This document shows, piece after piece, positions 6,333 to 7,709 of a stretch of 7,709 bases of DNA. The DNA is taken from the NCBI GenBank assembly GCA_002433335.1, contig DJHY01000237.1, forward strand, positions 10,182 to 17,890, in the 5' to 3' direction. Below the pieces are notes generated by a model. It was not told where the DNA came from, searched no databases, and worked only from the letters and a program-made list of their open reading frames with translations. Position 1 is the first letter of the stretch, and each line of letters starts with the position of its first letter. The position numbers and the translations under genes are program-made. The stretch is from Rhodospirillaceae bacterium UBA6608 (GTDB lineage Bacteria; Pseudomonadota; Alphaproteobacteria; Rhodospirillales_A; Casp-alpha2).

Positions 6333-6920
6333 ATGGACCTGAATGCTTTTTTTGAAAGCGAACTGGAAGAACACGCCACCGTTGCGCAAGCCACCCGCGC
6401 GGGCCTTGCCGCACCCTTCAAGGCGCTTGTAGAAACCTGTGCCAAGTCCTTGAATCAAGGCGGGAAGATCCTGTTCTTCGGTAACGGCGGCAGTGCCGCC
6501 GACTGCCAGCACCTGGCGACCGAGTTGACCGTTCGCTACAAGACCGACCGCGCCCCGATCGCCGCCATCGCCTTGACCACCGACACCTCGGCCCTGACCG
6601 CCGGCGGCAACGATCTCGGCTTCGACCAAATTTTCGCCCGACAGCTACAGGCCCTTGGAAAACCTGGAGATGTGGCGATCGGTATTTCGACATCCGGCGA
6701 GAGCCCTAACGTGCTGGAAGCCCTAAGTGCCGCCCGCGACATGGGTATTACCCCGACCGGCCTGAGTGGCAAGGGCGGGGGCCGGATGAAGGGCTTGGCC
6801 GACCCGCTTTTGATCGTGCCCTCCGATACCACCGCGCGCATTCAGGAGATGCACATTATGCTTGGGCAAATGCTTTGCGGCGCGCTTGAGATAGAATTGG
6901 GTCTGGTCAAAGCCGGATAA
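6333..6920 (+). CDS. gmhA: D-sedoheptulose-7-phosphate isomerase (SIS domain)
   Basis: GmhA converts sedoheptulose 7-phosphate to D-glycero-D-manno-heptose 7-phosphate, the first step to ADP-heptose for lipopolysaccharide core. The 195 residues match the family length. The SIS domain shows FGNGGSAADCQHLATEL (49-65), TTDTSALTAGGNDLGFDQIF (82-101), ISTSGESPNVLEAL (118-131) and TARIQEMHIMLGQMLC (167-182). His60, Glu64 and Gln171 line up with E. coli His61, Glu65 and Gln172. Gln179 stands where E. coli has His180, so one expected active-site His is absent. DiaA-type paralogues are the main alternative, but they also carry His there as I recall, and the hldE neighbour argues for heptose synthesis. 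ATG at 6333 is chosen because upstream residues overlap uxs; its ribosome site is weak (GGAAA about 13 nt away), so translation may depend on uxs. Confidence 0.92.
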   Translation: MDLNAFFESELEEHATVAQATRAGLAAPFKALVETCAKSLNQGGKILFFGNGGSAADCQHLATELTVRYKTDRAPIAAIALTTDTSALTAGGNDLGFDQIFARQLQALGKPGDVAIGISTSGESPNVLEALSAARDMGITPTGLSGKGGGRMKGLADPLLIVPSDTTARIQEMHIMLGQMLCGALEIELGLVKAG

Positions 6921-6925
6921 CATTC

Positions 6926-7709
6926 ATGACAGTTGCCATGACGGAACGTTCGGATTTAATCCCCCTGGTCGAAGCCCTGCCGCAGGCGCGGGTGTTCTGC
7001 CTGGGCGATGTGATGCTGGACACCTTCGTGCATGGCGACGTCGACCGTATTTCCCCGGAAGCACCGATCCCTGTCCTGCGCGTCACTGGGGAAACCCGCA
7101 TGCTTGGCGGTGCCGGAAACGTCGTTCGCAATCTAGCCGCTTTGGGCGCCAAGACCCGGTTCCTGACCGTCGTCGGCGACGACGCGGCGGGTGACGAAGT
7201 CCGCGTCTTGGTCGAGAACGAACCCGGGGTCGACGGCGACCTGCGCACCGTCGCCGGGCGGCCGACCACCATCAAGACCCGGTTTGTTTCAGGGACACAA
7301 CAAATTCTCCGGACCGATCGCGAAACGGCGCGGCAGACCGACGACAACCTTCAGGATCAATTGGCCGCCGCCGCCGAAGCTGCGGCCCAGGATCATAAGG
7401 TTCTGGTCCTGTCCGATTACGGCAAGGGCGTGTTGTCCGATGCCACACTGGCCCGCGTCATCTCCGCCGCCAGCGCCGCCGGCGCCCTAGTGATCGTCGA
7501 CCCAAAGGGGTCCGACTACAGCCGATATCGGGGAGCCGGAATTCTGACCCCGAACCTCAAGGAACTGGCGACCGCGACACGCTTGCCCGTCGGCACGGAT
7601 GAACAGGTCATTGCCGCGGCCCGCGGATTGGTCAACGACCTGGGGCTGACAGCCGTGTTGGTCACCCGGTCGCGCGACGGCATGACATTGGTGCCCGCCG
7701 AAGGCGATA
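6926..7709 (+). CDS. hldE: D-glycero-beta-D-manno-heptose-7-phosphate kinase domain (HldE/RfaE), 3' end cut by window
   Basis: This is a PfkB/ribokinase-family sugar kinase of which 261 residues are visible, open at the right edge. GDVMLDTFVHGDVDRISPEA (27-46) and GGAGNVVRNLAALG (61-74) are typical of the RfaE/HldE N-terminal kinase. SDYGKGVL (163-170) and DPKGSDYSRYRGAGILTPN (192-210) follow. The ATP-site GxGD motif with the catalytic Asp would lie beyond the window. The kinase phosphorylates heptose 7-phosphate at C1. Whether the gene also carries the adenylyltransferase domain (bifunctional HldE) or is a lone kinase (HldA) cannot be seen. ATG at 6926 lies 5 bases after the gmhA stop; Met5 (6938) is a possible alternative. 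The spacing indicates co-transcription with gmhA, whose product it uses. Confidence 0.93.
   Translation, partial: MTVAMTERSDLIPLVEALPQARVFCLGDVMLDTFVHGDVDRISPEAPIPVLRVTGETRMLGGAGNVVRNLAALGAKTRFLTVVGDDAAGDEVRVLVENEPGVDGDLRTVAGRPTTIKTRFVSGTQQILRTDRETARQTDDNLQDQLAAAAEAAAQDHKVLVLSDYGKGVLSDATLARVISAASAAGALVIVDPKGSDYSRYRGAGILTPNLKELATATRLPVGTDEQVIAAARGLVNDLGLTAVLVTRSRDGMTLVPAEGD

Noticed and set aside
1..7709. Insertion sequences, tRNA genes, CRISPR arrays, prophage or attachment sites
   Set aside because: I saw no transposase motifs, terminal inverted repeats, cloverleaf sequences or regularly spaced repeats on reading both strands.

Overview
The window is GC-rich, with the gene style and protein sequences of an alphaproteobacterium, most likely in or near the Rhodospirillales. 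That placement is inferred from composition and protein character only. Seven genes are supported, two of them cut by the window edges, and they fall into three blocks.

Left block (1-2331), lower-ligand assembly of cobalamin. On the minus strand cobS (adenosylcobinamide-GDP ribazoletransferase) is followed by cobC (alpha-ribazole phosphatase-like histidine phosphatase, running off the left edge), with a 4-base stop/start overlap. cobT (nicotinate-nucleotide:dimethylbenzimidazole phosphoribosyltransferase) diverges from cobS on the plus strand. CobT makes alpha-ribazole phosphate, CobC can dephosphorylate it, and CobS joins alpha-ribazole to adenosylcobinamide-GDP, so the three genes cover successive steps. 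No cobalamin riboswitch is visible.

Middle block (2348-5012), the most unusual part. Two tandem minus-strand genes encode paralogues of 441 and 436 residues that resemble very degenerate c-di-GMP proteins. The C-terminal half follows the EAL phosphodiesterase fold landmark by landmark, but several catalytic residues are replaced, at the same places in both. The N-terminal 100 residues look like a vestigial GGDEF-type domain. One paralogue ends in a basic Ala/Lys tail, the other in an acidic Asp/Glu tail. I recognise no named family for them. They look like a duplicated pair of non-catalytic c-di-GMP sensors or scaffolds.

Right block (5356-7709), nucleotide-sugar supply for the cell surface. 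Three closely spaced plus-strand genes encode UDP-glucuronate decarboxylase (UDP-xylose synthase), GmhA (sedoheptulose-7-phosphate isomerase) and the kinase domain of HldE/RfaE, cut by the right edge. GmhA and HldE act in ADP-heptose synthesis for lipopolysaccharide core. The GmhA carries Gln where the E. coli enzyme has active-site His180. The 343-base gap 5013-5355 separates the divergent middle and right blocks and holds candidate promoters plus a cluster of short GC-rich direct repeats.
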